From G963668185 sp965237445 (GTDB taxonomy: Bacteria; Chloroflexota; Dehalococcoidia; Lucifugimonadales; G963668185), in contig OZ250142.1 in assembly GCA_965237445.1 (NCBI GenBank), positions 2,356,001 through 2,420,000 on the forward strand: DNA of 64,000 nucleotides, given 5' to 3'. Under the pieces are notes generated by a model. It saw only the letters and a list, made by a program, of their open reading frames with translations. It did not search any database and had not been told where the DNA came from. Positions 18,317 through 25,680 of this stretch are shown here, one piece after another; the stretch's first letter is position 1, and each line of letters starts with the position of its first letter. Made by a program: the position numbers and the translations under genes.

Positions 18317-18521
18317 CTTCTCGTTGCCCGGTGGCCAGTCCGGCAACCCTCTCTCTCCGCACTACGCGGATTTGCTGCCGTTCTGGCTTGAGGGCAGGGG
18401 AGTCCCAATTCCCTGGACGCGAGAAGCAGTAGAATCGGCAACCGTCGAAACGCTGCTCATAAACCCGCGCCCCAACGGTTCGTAGCTGTTTGGGCACGTC
18501 TTGCACGTTCCCACTGAGGCT
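18317..18521 (+). repeat. Duplicated 3' tail of the acylase gene
   Basis: 205 bases matching 17473-17676, joined directly to the end of repeat array 1. The reading frame of the tail is intact and ends at the same stop (NPRPNGS), but it has no head of its own. Upstream it reads only repeat sequence. Confidence 0.9.
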
Positions 18522-18708
18522 CAGATAACCTCGATAGTAGAGGCGGGTCTCAGACCCGCCCTCCCGGGACATACGCAATACGGGTTTTTCTGCACTAGAG
18601 CCTTCCACATGGAGGCAAGCCAAGTGGGGGAAGGCGGCCGTTTGCATGGTTCCTGGTCGCGCAGACATTTACATGGACGCAGAGCATCCCTACGAACCGT
18701 CCCCTTTT

Positions 18709-18985
18709 TGGGTGCAGGGCCACGCCCTGCACCCCAGCGTGCCCCGCCTAGGAGCAAGGCTTGTTGGTGGAAATCAATTGGCTTCCCCCTTTATGGGTGC
18801 AGGGCCACGCCCTGCACCCCAGCGTGCCCCGCCTAGGAGCAAGGCTTGTTGGTGGAATTCAACTGACTTCCCCCTTTATGGGTGCAGGGCCACGCCCTGC
18901 ACCCCAGCGTGCCCCGCCTAGGAGCAAGGCTTGTTGGTGGAAATCAATTGGCTTCCCCCTTTATGGGTGCAGGGCTATGCCCTGC
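18709..18985. repeat. Repeat array 2, running into the alkA-like gene end
   Basis: Three further 85-base units start at 18735, 18820 and 18905. The last hairpin, GGGTGCAGGGC-TAT-GCCCTGCC, overlaps the 3' end of the glycosylase gene, whose TAG stop (18975-18977, minus strand) lies in the hairpin loop. A GGCGGGTCTCAGACCCGCC palindrome lies between the arrays near 18544. Confidence 0.88.
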
Positions 18986-19901
18986 CTGCCGCGAACAGGT
19001 ACGTCGTCACGTAGCTCCGGTACGGTGCCCATCGCCGCGACGCCTCCAGCGCCTCTTCGCCCGTCATCCTGTAGCCCGCGTCGGCCTCCGTCCCATCCTG
19101 CAGCACCTCCGTCACGTGCCGCTGCAGCGCCAGGTCGCCGTGAGGAAACCCATCCGCGCGGTCGAACGCTCGGATCAGCAGCCAGTGCGCCGTCCACGGC
19201 CCGACCCCTCGAATTCGGCACAGCTCTTCCACGATCTCCGCGTCGGCGCGGGAGTGTAGCGCCTCCAGGTCCAGCTCGCCGGACGCTGCACCCTCGGCGA
19301 TGTCGAGCACGTACTCCGCCTTTCTTCCGCTAAGCTTGAGCCGTCGCAGTTCCTCGATGCTCGCTCCGGCCAGCCGTTCAGGACTTGGGAACGCCCGGTA
19401 ACTCTGGCAGCGATGCGCCATCCTCGCCCCATACGCCTCCACCAGCGCGTTCCGCATCACTCGCGCGACGGCGCTGCTCACCTGCTGGCCCAGGATCGCC
19501 ATGATGATCGCCTCGAACACCGACGCGGCCTGCGGCACGTGCAGCCCGTGGAAGCGCCGCACCAATGGTGCTAGCCGGTCGTCGGCCAGCGCGAGCCGGT
19601 AGAACGGTTCCAGGTCTTGGTGAGCGCCCAGCAGCCAGCCAACCAGTCGCTTGATCGCCGGCGCGTCCGCTTCGCCGATGCCGGCTCCGTAGGCCTCCAC
19701 CGATAGCTTCGGTGCTTCGACGTCGCCGTTCCAGGCAACGTCAACCAGCACCAGTCGCCCGTCCATCTCCAGCACGCGCAAGTAGTGCTCGTCCTCGTAT
19801 ACGTCCGCCCCGTACCGCGCGCTGTTGAACGTGATGTGGGCGGCCGTCAGGTTGTGGTCGTAAGGCGGGGCAGGCGCAATCCTAACTGTGACAGTACCCA
19901 T
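18975..19901 (-). CDS. DNA-3-methyladenine glycosylase II family (AlkA-like, HhH-GPD)
   Basis: 308 residues from the ATG at 19901 (MGTVTVRIAP); an ATG at 19964 would add 21 residues across a hairpin. The N-terminal part matches the AlkA mixed domain. The HhH-GPD core shows AIIMAILGQQVSSAVARVMRNAL, then the helix-hairpin-helix IRGVGPWTAHWLLI with the catalytic Asp expected in the following segment (AFDRADGFPHGDLAL). It removes alkylated purines from DNA. The final residues AAGRA and the stop codon are encoded by the terminal unit of repeat array 2, so the repeat has become the end of this gene. Confidence 0.85.
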   Translation of the reverse strand: MGTVTVRIAPAPPYDHNLTAAHITFNSARYGADVYEDEHYLRVLEMDGRLVLVDVAWNGDVEAPKLSVEAYGAGIGEADAPAIKRLVGWLLGAHQDLEPFYRLALADDRLAPLVRRFHGLHVPQAASVFEAIIMAILGQQVSSAVARVMRNALVEAYGARMAHRCQSYRAFPSPERLAGASIEELRRLKLSGRKAEYVLDIAEGAASGELDLEALHSRADAEIVEELCRIRGVGPWTAHWLLIRAFDRADGFPHGDLALQRHVTEVLQDGTEADAGYRMTGEEALEASRRWAPYRSYVTTYLFAAGRA

Positions 19902-19917
19902 CCTCGAGCGCCCCCCT

Positions 19918-19940
19918 AAAGACTCCTTGCAGGAGTCTTT
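19918..19940 (-). promoter_or_regulatory. Hairpin upstream of the glycosylase start
   Basis: AAAGACTCC-TTGCA-GGAGTCTTT: a 9-bp perfect inverted repeat 17 bases before the chosen ATG, ending in TTT on either strand. It could act as an attenuator or as a short bidirectional terminator. Inferred from sequence only. Confidence 0.4.
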
Positions 19941-20070
19941 CATGTCCTTCTTATCGTTTAACATAGCCTGAATCGTAGCTACGTGACCAGCTCAATCACC
20001 GTGATTCGACCAACATCTGGCCCCCAACATCCCAAACCGGCAACCGGTCCGGACCGGGCTCGTACGTTAG

Positions 20071-20099
20071 TTTACTTGCCTCTGTAGCTATGCTAGATT
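20071..20099 (+). promoter_or_regulatory. Putative sigma-70-type promoter of the class III aminotransferase
   Basis: TTTACT at 20071-20076 and TAGATT at 20094-20099 are separated by 17 bases, with TATGC just before the -10 as an extended element. It lies about 70 bases before the start codon of the aminotransferase. Confidence 0.45.
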
Positions 20100-20171
20100 G
20101 CGCGTAATCCCGGCAGTGACTACCTCGCCGGGCAAGTGGTGCAGACCTCCCAGCAACTAAGGAGCGTGAAC

Positions 20172-21614
20172 ATGGTAACTCCCACCGATAAGTCCGCGTG
20201 GTGGATCAAGCAGGACTACTCCAGGGAAGAGATCGACAGCCTGGTGAAGAAGGGCCTCGATCACTTCTGGACTCAGAATCACCAGATGGCCGATCTCGTT
20301 GCCGAAGACGGCTACAATATCATGGTCCGTGGCGACGGCTGCTACATCTGGGACATCGAAGGCAACCGGTACATCGACGGCTTCGGCGGCCTTCTGCTCA
20401 AGAACATCGGGCACAATCATCCGGAAGTCGCCGAGGCCGTGGCGAACCAGATGACCACGCTCGCATACGCCAACTCCGGCTCGTACAGCAGCATCCCCGG
20501 CATCCTTCTGGCCGAAAAGATTGCAGAACACGCCCCCGGCGATATGCACCGCACATTCTTCTGCGGCGGCGGCTCGGAAGCCGTCGAGATCGCGCAGAAG
20601 ATGGCCCGGCAGTACCAGCACATCACCGGCAACCCAATGAAGTCCAAGATCATTTGGCGAAGAGGCCAGTACCACGGCTCCAGCACGGGAGCCATGTCCG
20701 CAGGTACCGCCGGAACTCGCGGCAATGCGATGTTCTCCAACATGTTCCACTTGGGACCCTCTGTGGACCCGCCTTACTGCTTCGAGTGCCCGTGGGGCTA
20801 CGAGGGCAGGACCCGCGACAACTGCTGTGCGCAGAGCCCCAGGGCGCTCCGTAATGCGGTCAATGCCGAGGGCGCAGAGTCGGTCGCTGCCTTTATCGCG
20901 ACCCCAGTCAACAAGGGCTCGCAGATACCTCCTGACGAGTACTTCCCGGAGATACGTGAGATCTGCGACGAGAACGGCATGCTGTTCATCGCCGACGAGA
21001 TCGTCTGCGGCTTCGGCCGGCTGGGCACGTGGTTCGGCATGCAGAGGTTCGGCGTACAGCCGGACATCATGACCATGGCGAAGGGCCTGTCAAGCGGCGA
21101 GCTTCCGGTTGGAGGCGTAATGGCCGCCAAGAAGGTCACTGAAGCGTTCGACAACGCACAGGGAAGTGACGGCGCGTTCCACCACGGCGTGACCTTCGGC
21201 GGTCATCCGGCTGTCATGGCGGCCTCGCTCAAGAACGTGGAGATCATCGAACGCGACAACATCGTTCAGAACGCCGACGAGATGGGCCGCTACTTCTACG
21301 ACCGCTGCATGGCCACGCTGCAGGAGAATCACCCGAGTGTCGGCTTCGTTGGTGGCGGGATGGGCCTGCTCCTGAACTTGGAGATGGTCAAGAACCGCAG
21401 GACCAAGGAACGCTACGGAGGCGGCCCAAGGGGCGAGTACTCCGAGAAGTTCACCGGGAAGCTGCGCGACCGCGGCCTCGCGGTCAGGGCAGGGGACTCC
21501 GTCTCCTTCGCTCCACCTCTCGTTATCACCAAAGAGATCATCGATGACATTATCGACATCCTCGACGAGTCCATCGGCGAGATGGAGCAGGAGTTCCCCG
21601 TAGAGAATTCCTAG
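20172..21614 (+). CDS. Class III (omega) aminotransferase
   Basis: 480 residues from the ATG at 20172, preceded by AAGGAG; an upstream GTG at 20136 lacks such a site. PLP-dependent fold type I, class III: WDIEGNRYIDGFGGLLLKNIGHNHPEVAEAV, the phosphate-binding CGGGSEAVE, FIADEIVCGFGRLG with the pyridine-N Asp, and the Schiff-base Lys in MTMAKGLSSGELPVGG. Homologues act on beta-alanine, GABA, putrescine or taurine with pyruvate or 2-oxoglutarate. It is alone in its unit, with repeats following the stop, so the substrate is unknown. The last codons are copied downstream at 22097 and 22471. Confidence 0.9.
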   Translation: MVTPTDKSAWWIKQDYSREEIDSLVKKGLDHFWTQNHQMADLVAEDGYNIMVRGDGCYIWDIEGNRYIDGFGGLLLKNIGHNHPEVAEAVANQMTTLAYANSGSYSSIPGILLAEKIAEHAPGDMHRTFFCGGGSEAVEIAQKMARQYQHITGNPMKSKIIWRRGQYHGSSTGAMSAGTAGTRGNAMFSNMFHLGPSVDPPYCFECPWGYEGRTRDNCCAQSPRALRNAVNAEGAESVAAFIATPVNKGSQIPPDEYFPEIREICDENGMLFIADEIVCGFGRLGTWFGMQRFGVQPDIMTMAKGLSSGELPVGGVMAAKKVTEAFDNAQGSDGAFHHGVTFGGHPAVMAASLKNVEIIERDNIVQNADEMGRYFYDRCMATLQENHPSVGFVGGGMGLLLNLEMVKNRRTKERYGGGPRGEYSEKFTGKLRDRGLAVRAGDSVSFAPPLVITKEIIDDIIDILDESIGEMEQEFPVENS

Positions 21615-21865
21615 CTACCCTAGCGTCAAAGTAAAGTTAATCTCACAGGCTTCCACTAGCAGAGGGTGTGAATCGACCGGCGGCTATGAGCGGGATGCGG
21701 TAAGACGGTGATTATGGCCGCAGGGGCGGGTCTCAGACCCGCCCTTGCTGCAGATGTCCTAACCCCAAAAGTGCTGTTCGGTGCCTCTGTAATCCCGCGC
21801 CCCGCAGTTGTCATTCCGAGCGAAGCCGAGGAATCTTAGACCGTCGCAATGTACGAGCGTTGCGA
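21595..21865. repeat. Intergenic duplication, copy 1 (includes aminotransferase gene end)
   Basis: Starts in the last codons of the aminotransferase gene (TCCCCGTAGAGAATTCCTAG), continues with GCGTCAAAGTAAAGTTAATC, a GGGCGGGTCTCAGACCCGCCC palindrome near 21724, and GTCATTCCGAGCGAAGCCGA near 21810. The block recurs at 22097-22310 and in part at 22471-22580. The 982-base gap 21615-22596 has no supported gene. Confidence 0.8.
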
Positions 21866-22096
21866 TGCACGTCGCTTACTCCGCAACACGGATGGCCTTC
21901 AGACTCGCCCTCGGTGATGACCTATCGCCCCACCACAATGTCATCCCGAGCGAAGCCGAGGGATCTAAGAACTTCGCCTGGCGCGGGCATTGCCAGCGCA
22001 TAAGCCCTTACCGATAGTGCAGCGGCCTCCAACGCCTTAACAAACCCACTTACGGCCACCATCCCAACCCTTCCCCCGTCACACCGGTCTCAACAC

Positions 22097-22310
22097 GAGA
22101 ATTCCTAGTTACCCTGGCGTCAAAGTAAAATTAATCTCACACGCTTCCACTAGCTGTGATTATGGCCGTAGGGGCGGGTCTCAGACACGCTCTTGCTGCT
22201 GTCCTAACCCCAAAAGTGTTGTTCGGTGCCTCTGTCATCCCGTGCCCCTCAGTTGTCATTCCGAGCGAAGCCGAGGAATCTTAGACCGTCGCAATTGACG
22301 AGCGTTGCCC
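22097..22310. repeat. Intergenic duplication, copy 2
   Basis: Begins GAGAATTCCTAG, the same bases as the end of the aminotransferase gene, and repeats copy 1 with scattered differences through the palindrome and the GTCATTCCGAGCGAAGCCGA block at 22255. About 45 bases of copy 1 (after TTCCACTAGC) are missing here. Confidence 0.8.
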
Positions 22311-22470
22311 ATGGCAGGAGACGTCTGAGGTACTTCCACCCGTCACACCGGTCTCAACACGCAACCCAGAAGCCGCGCGACCGCAACATCATCCTTGAGG
22401 GTAAGGGACACAGCAGCCACCAACCCCGCTCGTGACAACCGAAGAGAACATCGGCGAGAAGAAGCAGAAA

Positions 22471-22580
22471 TCCCCAGTAGAGAGCGCCTGGCTAGCTTAG
22501 CGTCAAAGTAAAGGCAGCCTCCGGCAACCCGTAGCTGCGAACTGGGCCGTAGGGACGGGTCTCAGACCCGCCCGTGCCAC
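22471..22580. repeat. Intergenic duplication, partial copy 3
   Basis: TCCCCAGTAGAGAGCGCCTG then GCGTCAAAGTAAAG and a shortened link to a GACGGGTCTCAGACCCGCCC palindrome near 22554, next to the end of the molybdopterin oxidoreductase gene. More diverged than copies 1 and 2. Confidence 0.65.
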
Positions 22581-22596
22581 GTCGCTCGCCTCCACC

Positions 22597-23637
22597 TCAC
22601 GTCAGCGGCAGCGGCGGCTGCCACCAAGACCACGAATCTTCCACTCTTAGGGAAACCACCCACTTGACCCACTCGAATCCCCGCTTGCCCGGCGCCACCA
22701 GCCGCACCGGCGCTCCGTGCCCGTGCCACAGTGCCTCGCCGCCGACGTGCGTTGCCAGCAGGTACCCGCGAGCCTCATCCATCGAGAACCTGCGCCAGTA
22801 GCCTGTAACGGACCGTACCGCCACGCTGCGAGCCTCTGGGTCCGCACCGGCCCACTCCAGTACGTCGCGAAGCGGCACTCCTTCCCACTCCTGCGTCGAA
22901 TGCCATCCTCCGGTGCAGTCCAGCGTGGCCGTGACAGGTCTTGTATCCCGCGTCATGTCGTCTAAGGAAATATTCAGCTCACGGTCTACCTGCCCCGTGA
23001 CCTTCAACCTCCAAGCCTCCTTGTCGACCGCCGAGGGGTTGTCGTTTAGCCAGGATGTCGTCGGGAAGCGGTTCCCTGCAAAGCTCCCTCGCTCGTACGA
23101 CCCCGTGAACCGCCTTTCCGACCCCGGTAGCTCGAAGACGCCGGACGCCAGCTTGCCGCCCTGCCACAGGGCAAACCCGGCAAGGCCAAGACCTGCCAGC
23201 CGGAGAAATGAACGCCGGTCGACCCAGAACCGCGTGCGCAGCGTCCACGAGTGTCGCTGTGCGTGCCATACCACGAACGGCGCAAGCAGCAGCGACAGGT
23301 ATATGTGCCAGCTTAGACCGCTGAACCCGAGATACGCGAAGAACCCGCCGAAGCTCCAGACCAGTCCCAGCGAAAGCGGGGTCAGCAGTAGCGACAGCAG
23401 CGCAAGCCCTCCGAGATGCAGTGCCGGGCTTCGTCGCCACCGTCGCACGCTCATCAGCGGTGTGATGATGTTTCGCCCCTTCCAGAGCAGCAGCGCCACA
23501 AGCGCGTACCCTGAGATGCGGTGCACGTGTAGGGTAGGGGCCCACTCCGGAGAGCCTCCCAGCAGTCCCAGGAAGCCGCTAGCCAGCGAAATCCCGCCCA
23601 CGATCAGGATGAATACGTTCGCCCACGGATGCGCCAT
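22597..23637 (-). CDS. Membrane-domain / molybdopterin-dependent oxidoreductase fusion
   Basis: 346 residues. The first 140 contain about four hydrophobic segments with His residues in and between them (LHVHRISGYALVALLLW, WHIYLSLLLAPFVVWHAQRHSW), like a cytochrome b561-type membrane domain. After DRRSFLRLAGLGLAGFAL, an internal twin-Arg-like segment, comes a sulfite-oxidase/MsrP-type catalytic domain with the molybdopterin Cys in ATLDCTGGWHSTQEWEGVPL and GYLLATHVGGEALWHGHGAPVRLV. In the MsrP/MsrQ system these two parts are separate proteins. The substrate is unknown. Confidence 0.82.
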   Translation of the reverse strand: MAHPWANVFILIVGGISLASGFLGLLGGSPEWAPTLHVHRISGYALVALLLWKGRNIITPLMSVRRWRRSPALHLGGLALLSLLLTPLSLGLVWSFGGFFAYLGFSGLSWHIYLSLLLAPFVVWHAQRHSWTLRTRFWVDRRSFLRLAGLGLAGFALWQGGKLASGVFELPGSERRFTGSYERGSFAGNRFPTTSWLNDNPSAVDKEAWRLKVTGQVDRELNISLDDMTRDTRPVTATLDCTGGWHSTQEWEGVPLRDVLEWAGADPEARSVAVRSVTGYWRRFSMDEARGYLLATHVGGEALWHGHGAPVRLVAPGKRGFEWVKWVVSLRVEDSWSWWQPPLPLT

Positions 23638-23697
23638 TCCACCGCCTTGAGGAAGGTCCTACAGCCGATTCTACGCCAGCCGCCCACCTCCCGGTTT

Positions 23698-24093
23698 CAG
23701 GCAACGCGCCCCCGGTCACCGTTAGTGGAATGTGTAGGGGAGGGTTTCAAACCTTCCCTCGGCATGCGATCAAGTACGGGGTCGTCTTCTCTCCCGCGCA
23801 GTGCATTCACCCACACCTCTATCACTATTCAGGCAACGCGCCCCCGGTCACCGTTCGTGGAAGTTGTAGGGGAGGGTTTCAAACCCTCCCTCGGCATGCG
23901 ATCAAGCACGGGGTCGTCCTCCCCCCCCCGGCAGTGCATTCACCCACACCTCTATCACTATTCAGGCAACGCGCCCCTGGTCACCATTAGTAGAAGGTGT
24001 AGGGGAGGGTTTCAAACCCTCCCTCGGCATGCGATCAAACCTGGGGTCGCATTTGCTCCCGCGCAGTGCATACTCCTGCACCTCTATCACTCA
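23698..24093. repeat. Three tandem ~132-bp units with GGGAGGGTTTCAAACCCTCCC palindromes
   Basis: Units start CAGGCAACGCGCCCC at 23698, 23830 and 23963. Each carries GTAGGGGAGGGTTTCAAACC, then CCTCGGCATGCGATCAA and CAGTGCAT. A fourth partial copy of the palindromic core lies near 27491. The 882-base gap 23638-24519 holds this array plus CTCTCCCTCGATGG-type hairpin remnants (24145-24260) and no supported gene. Confidence 0.88.
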
Positions 24094-24485
24094 CGCACAT
24101 GCGGAAATCAAGGGCCTCGGATCCTCCGTTGGAAGGCGCACTTCCTCTCTCCCTCGATGGTGGACTTGGCTAATCTCTGCCATCCGCGCATCAAATTACC
24201 CTCTCAAGGGAGGGCGTAGAGCCTGCCCCGAGTCCCTCGAGGGGGTGAGGGTGAGAAGGGTTGAGGCGGGAGCCGAGCAGCCATGCAACGACTCCCTTGT
24301 TGATACAAGGACTGGCCGCCGTGCTGGGCACACCCGGCGCCCCGTCCCCTGTAGGGGCTATTCGCGAACCGCTCTCACATACGCTAACCCACCACACAGT
24401 TCACCATCCCGGCGATGGGCGCCCATGGAAAACATCCTTGCCGCCCACAGGCCCATTAGGTATCCATTCCCACGAAAGTGTGTGT

Positions 24486-24515
24486 TAGCATATTGCTAGC
24501 AACAAGTAGGACTTG
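24486..24515. promoter_or_regulatory. Two small palindromes before the second vapBC pair
   Basis: TAGCA-TAT-TGCTA at 24486-24498 and CAAGT-AGG-ACTTG at 24503-24515, directly before the antitoxin ATG. Their spacing and position fit operator sites for autoregulation by the antitoxin-toxin complex. Function inferred. Confidence 0.4.
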
Positions 24516-24519
24516 AACT

Positions 24520-24777
24520 ATGGCTACCGTACACATCAGGCGCATGGATGAGGACGTCGTCACCAGGCTCAAGGCCCGCGCCGCCGAGAACAACCGCTCG
24601 CTGGAGGCCGAGGCCCGCAACATACTCGAACGCGCTGTGGACGACGACACACTAAGCAAGCTCAGGTCCTTCAGAGAAGTCGCTGCGGACCTGCGTAGAC
24701 AGACCGGTGACCGGCGTCAGACAGCTTCGCAGTTCCTGGTTCGTCGAGACCGGGAAACTGGGCATGGTCCTGCGTAA
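24520..24777 (+). CDS. FitA/VapB-like ribbon-helix-helix antitoxin
   Basis: 85 residues: MATVHIRRMDEDVVTRLKARAAENNRSLEAEARNIL, the standard FitA-type ribbon-helix-helix start, followed by a charged C-terminal tail that probably wraps the toxin. Its TAA overlaps the toxin ATG (TAATG). The pair is complete, unlike the one at 1394-2063. It should bind DNA as a dimer at the upstream palindromes and neutralise the PIN RNase. Confidence 0.88.
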   Translation: MATVHIRRMDEDVVTRLKARAAENNRSLEAEARNILERAVDDDTLSKLRSFREVAADLRRQTGDRRQTASQFLVRRDRETGHGPA

Positions 24778-25202
24778 TGCGTTTCGTCGTTGACGCCAGC
24801 GTCGCCGTTAAGTGGCTTGTCGCGGAAGACCAGTCGGACACCGCCGACCGCTTGCTGGATGGCAGTCATGAGTTGTTTGCCCCCAGGCTCATGGCCTCGG
24901 AGGTCGGCAACGCGCTCTGGCGGAAATTTCGAGTGGGCGAAATCGAACCTAGGCAGGCGGGGGCTCTTGCTGCCGCCATACCCGAGTTGCCGGTCAGTTG
25001 GGCAGACGACGATGACATTTCCGCCGACGCTGCCCGTCTTGCAATAGCGTTGGATCGTCCAGCTTATGCTTGCACCTACCTTGCCTTGGCAAACCGGATC
25101 GGCGCGAAATTGGTAACCGCGGACGCGAATCTCGTCAGCGTCCTCTCCACCACAGAGCACGGCGCAACCGTCATCGTGTTGGAGAGCCTCGCCGCCGAAT
25201 GA
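24777..25202 (+). CDS. VapC-type PIN-domain RNase toxin
   Basis: 141 residues of the PIN fold. Acidic active-site residues are in FVVDASVAVKWLV (first Asp), LMASEVGNALWRK (Glu), AYACTYLALANRIGAKLVTAD (later Asp residues). VapC toxins cleave tRNA or rRNA when freed from antitoxin. Start overlaps the antitoxin stop by one base. Its own stop overlaps the ATG of the next small gene (ATGA), so three genes are coupled. Confidence 0.9.
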   Translation: MRFVVDASVAVKWLVAEDQSDTADRLLDGSHELFAPRLMASEVGNALWRKFRVGEIEPRQAGALAAAIPELPVSWADDDDISADAARLAIALDRPAYACTYLALANRIGAKLVTADANLVSVLSTTEHGATVIVLESLAAE

Positions 25203-25492
25203 CCCCCGCAACCCACAAGTCCCGCAGTGCAAAGCGGGCCCCCCTCAAGACATGGGGCAGTATTGTCATGTGGATAGGAATCGCCGTCGTTCTGCTCGGC
25301 TTCGGCGCTTGCGGCTTCTCATGCGTCGGCACAGCCGTCAGCATCGGCACCGGCATTACAGGCGACACCGCAGGCGCCATGTCCACAAAGGATCTCGCCG
25401 GTACCGTCGGCCTGGCCTCGATGGCGATGATGGGCGGCGGACTTGGTCTCGCCGTACTCGGAGGCATCCTGAAGGCGGTATCGGGGAAGTAG
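25199..25492 (+). CDS. Small glycine-rich membrane protein
   Basis: 97 residues from the ATG overlapping the VapC stop. A basic N-terminus (KSRSAKRAPLKTW) precedes one hydrophobic segment (VMWIGIAVVLLGFGACGFSCVG) and a second near the C-terminus (MAMMGGGLGLAVLGGIL), so it is probably a two-span membrane protein. No family is recognised. The last 25 or so codons and the downstream flank are duplicated at 27114, on the other side of the IS element. Confidence 0.65.
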   Translation: MTPATHKSRSAKRAPLKTWGSIVMWIGIAVVLLGFGACGFSCVGTAVSIGTGITGDTAGAMSTKDLAGTVGLASMAMMGGGLGLAVLGGILKAVSGK

Positions 25493-25680
25493 GGGAGGGG
25501 CCGCCCGCGCCCAGACTCCCTGGGAATGGGATAACGGGGTGGGTGGCTATGCTTTGCAGCTTCCACTAAAGGCAGAGGCCATCGGGTCGCGAACAACAAC
25601 CTCCTCTCCCTTGATGGTGACCATTGCAAAACCTTGCTAAGCGCAGACCAAACCCTCCTCTCCCTTGATGGGAGAGGCCA
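25418..25680 (+). repeat. Gene-tail duplication, left copy (flanks IS481)
   Basis: From TCGATGGCGATGATGGGCGG in the membrane-protein gene through its stop, CCAGACTCCCTGGGAA, GGCTATGCTTTGCAGCTTCC and a CTCTCCCTTGATGGGAGAG hairpin ending where the IS begins. It matches 27114-27375 with scattered differences. Confidence 0.85.

Noticed and set aside
17657..18432. Overlapping ORFs through repeat arrays, encoding repeated peptides such as SPFMGAGP
   Set aside because: They exist only because the repeat unit lacks stops in several frames; no start sites or protein-like features.
17761..18985. Possible CRISPR array
   Set aside because: Units are 85-105 bp, contiguous, with no unique spacers and no cas genes nearby.
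22913..23650. ORF opposite the molybdoenzyme gene
   Set aside because: Shadow frame; the minus-strand protein has a conserved Cys motif and membrane segments.
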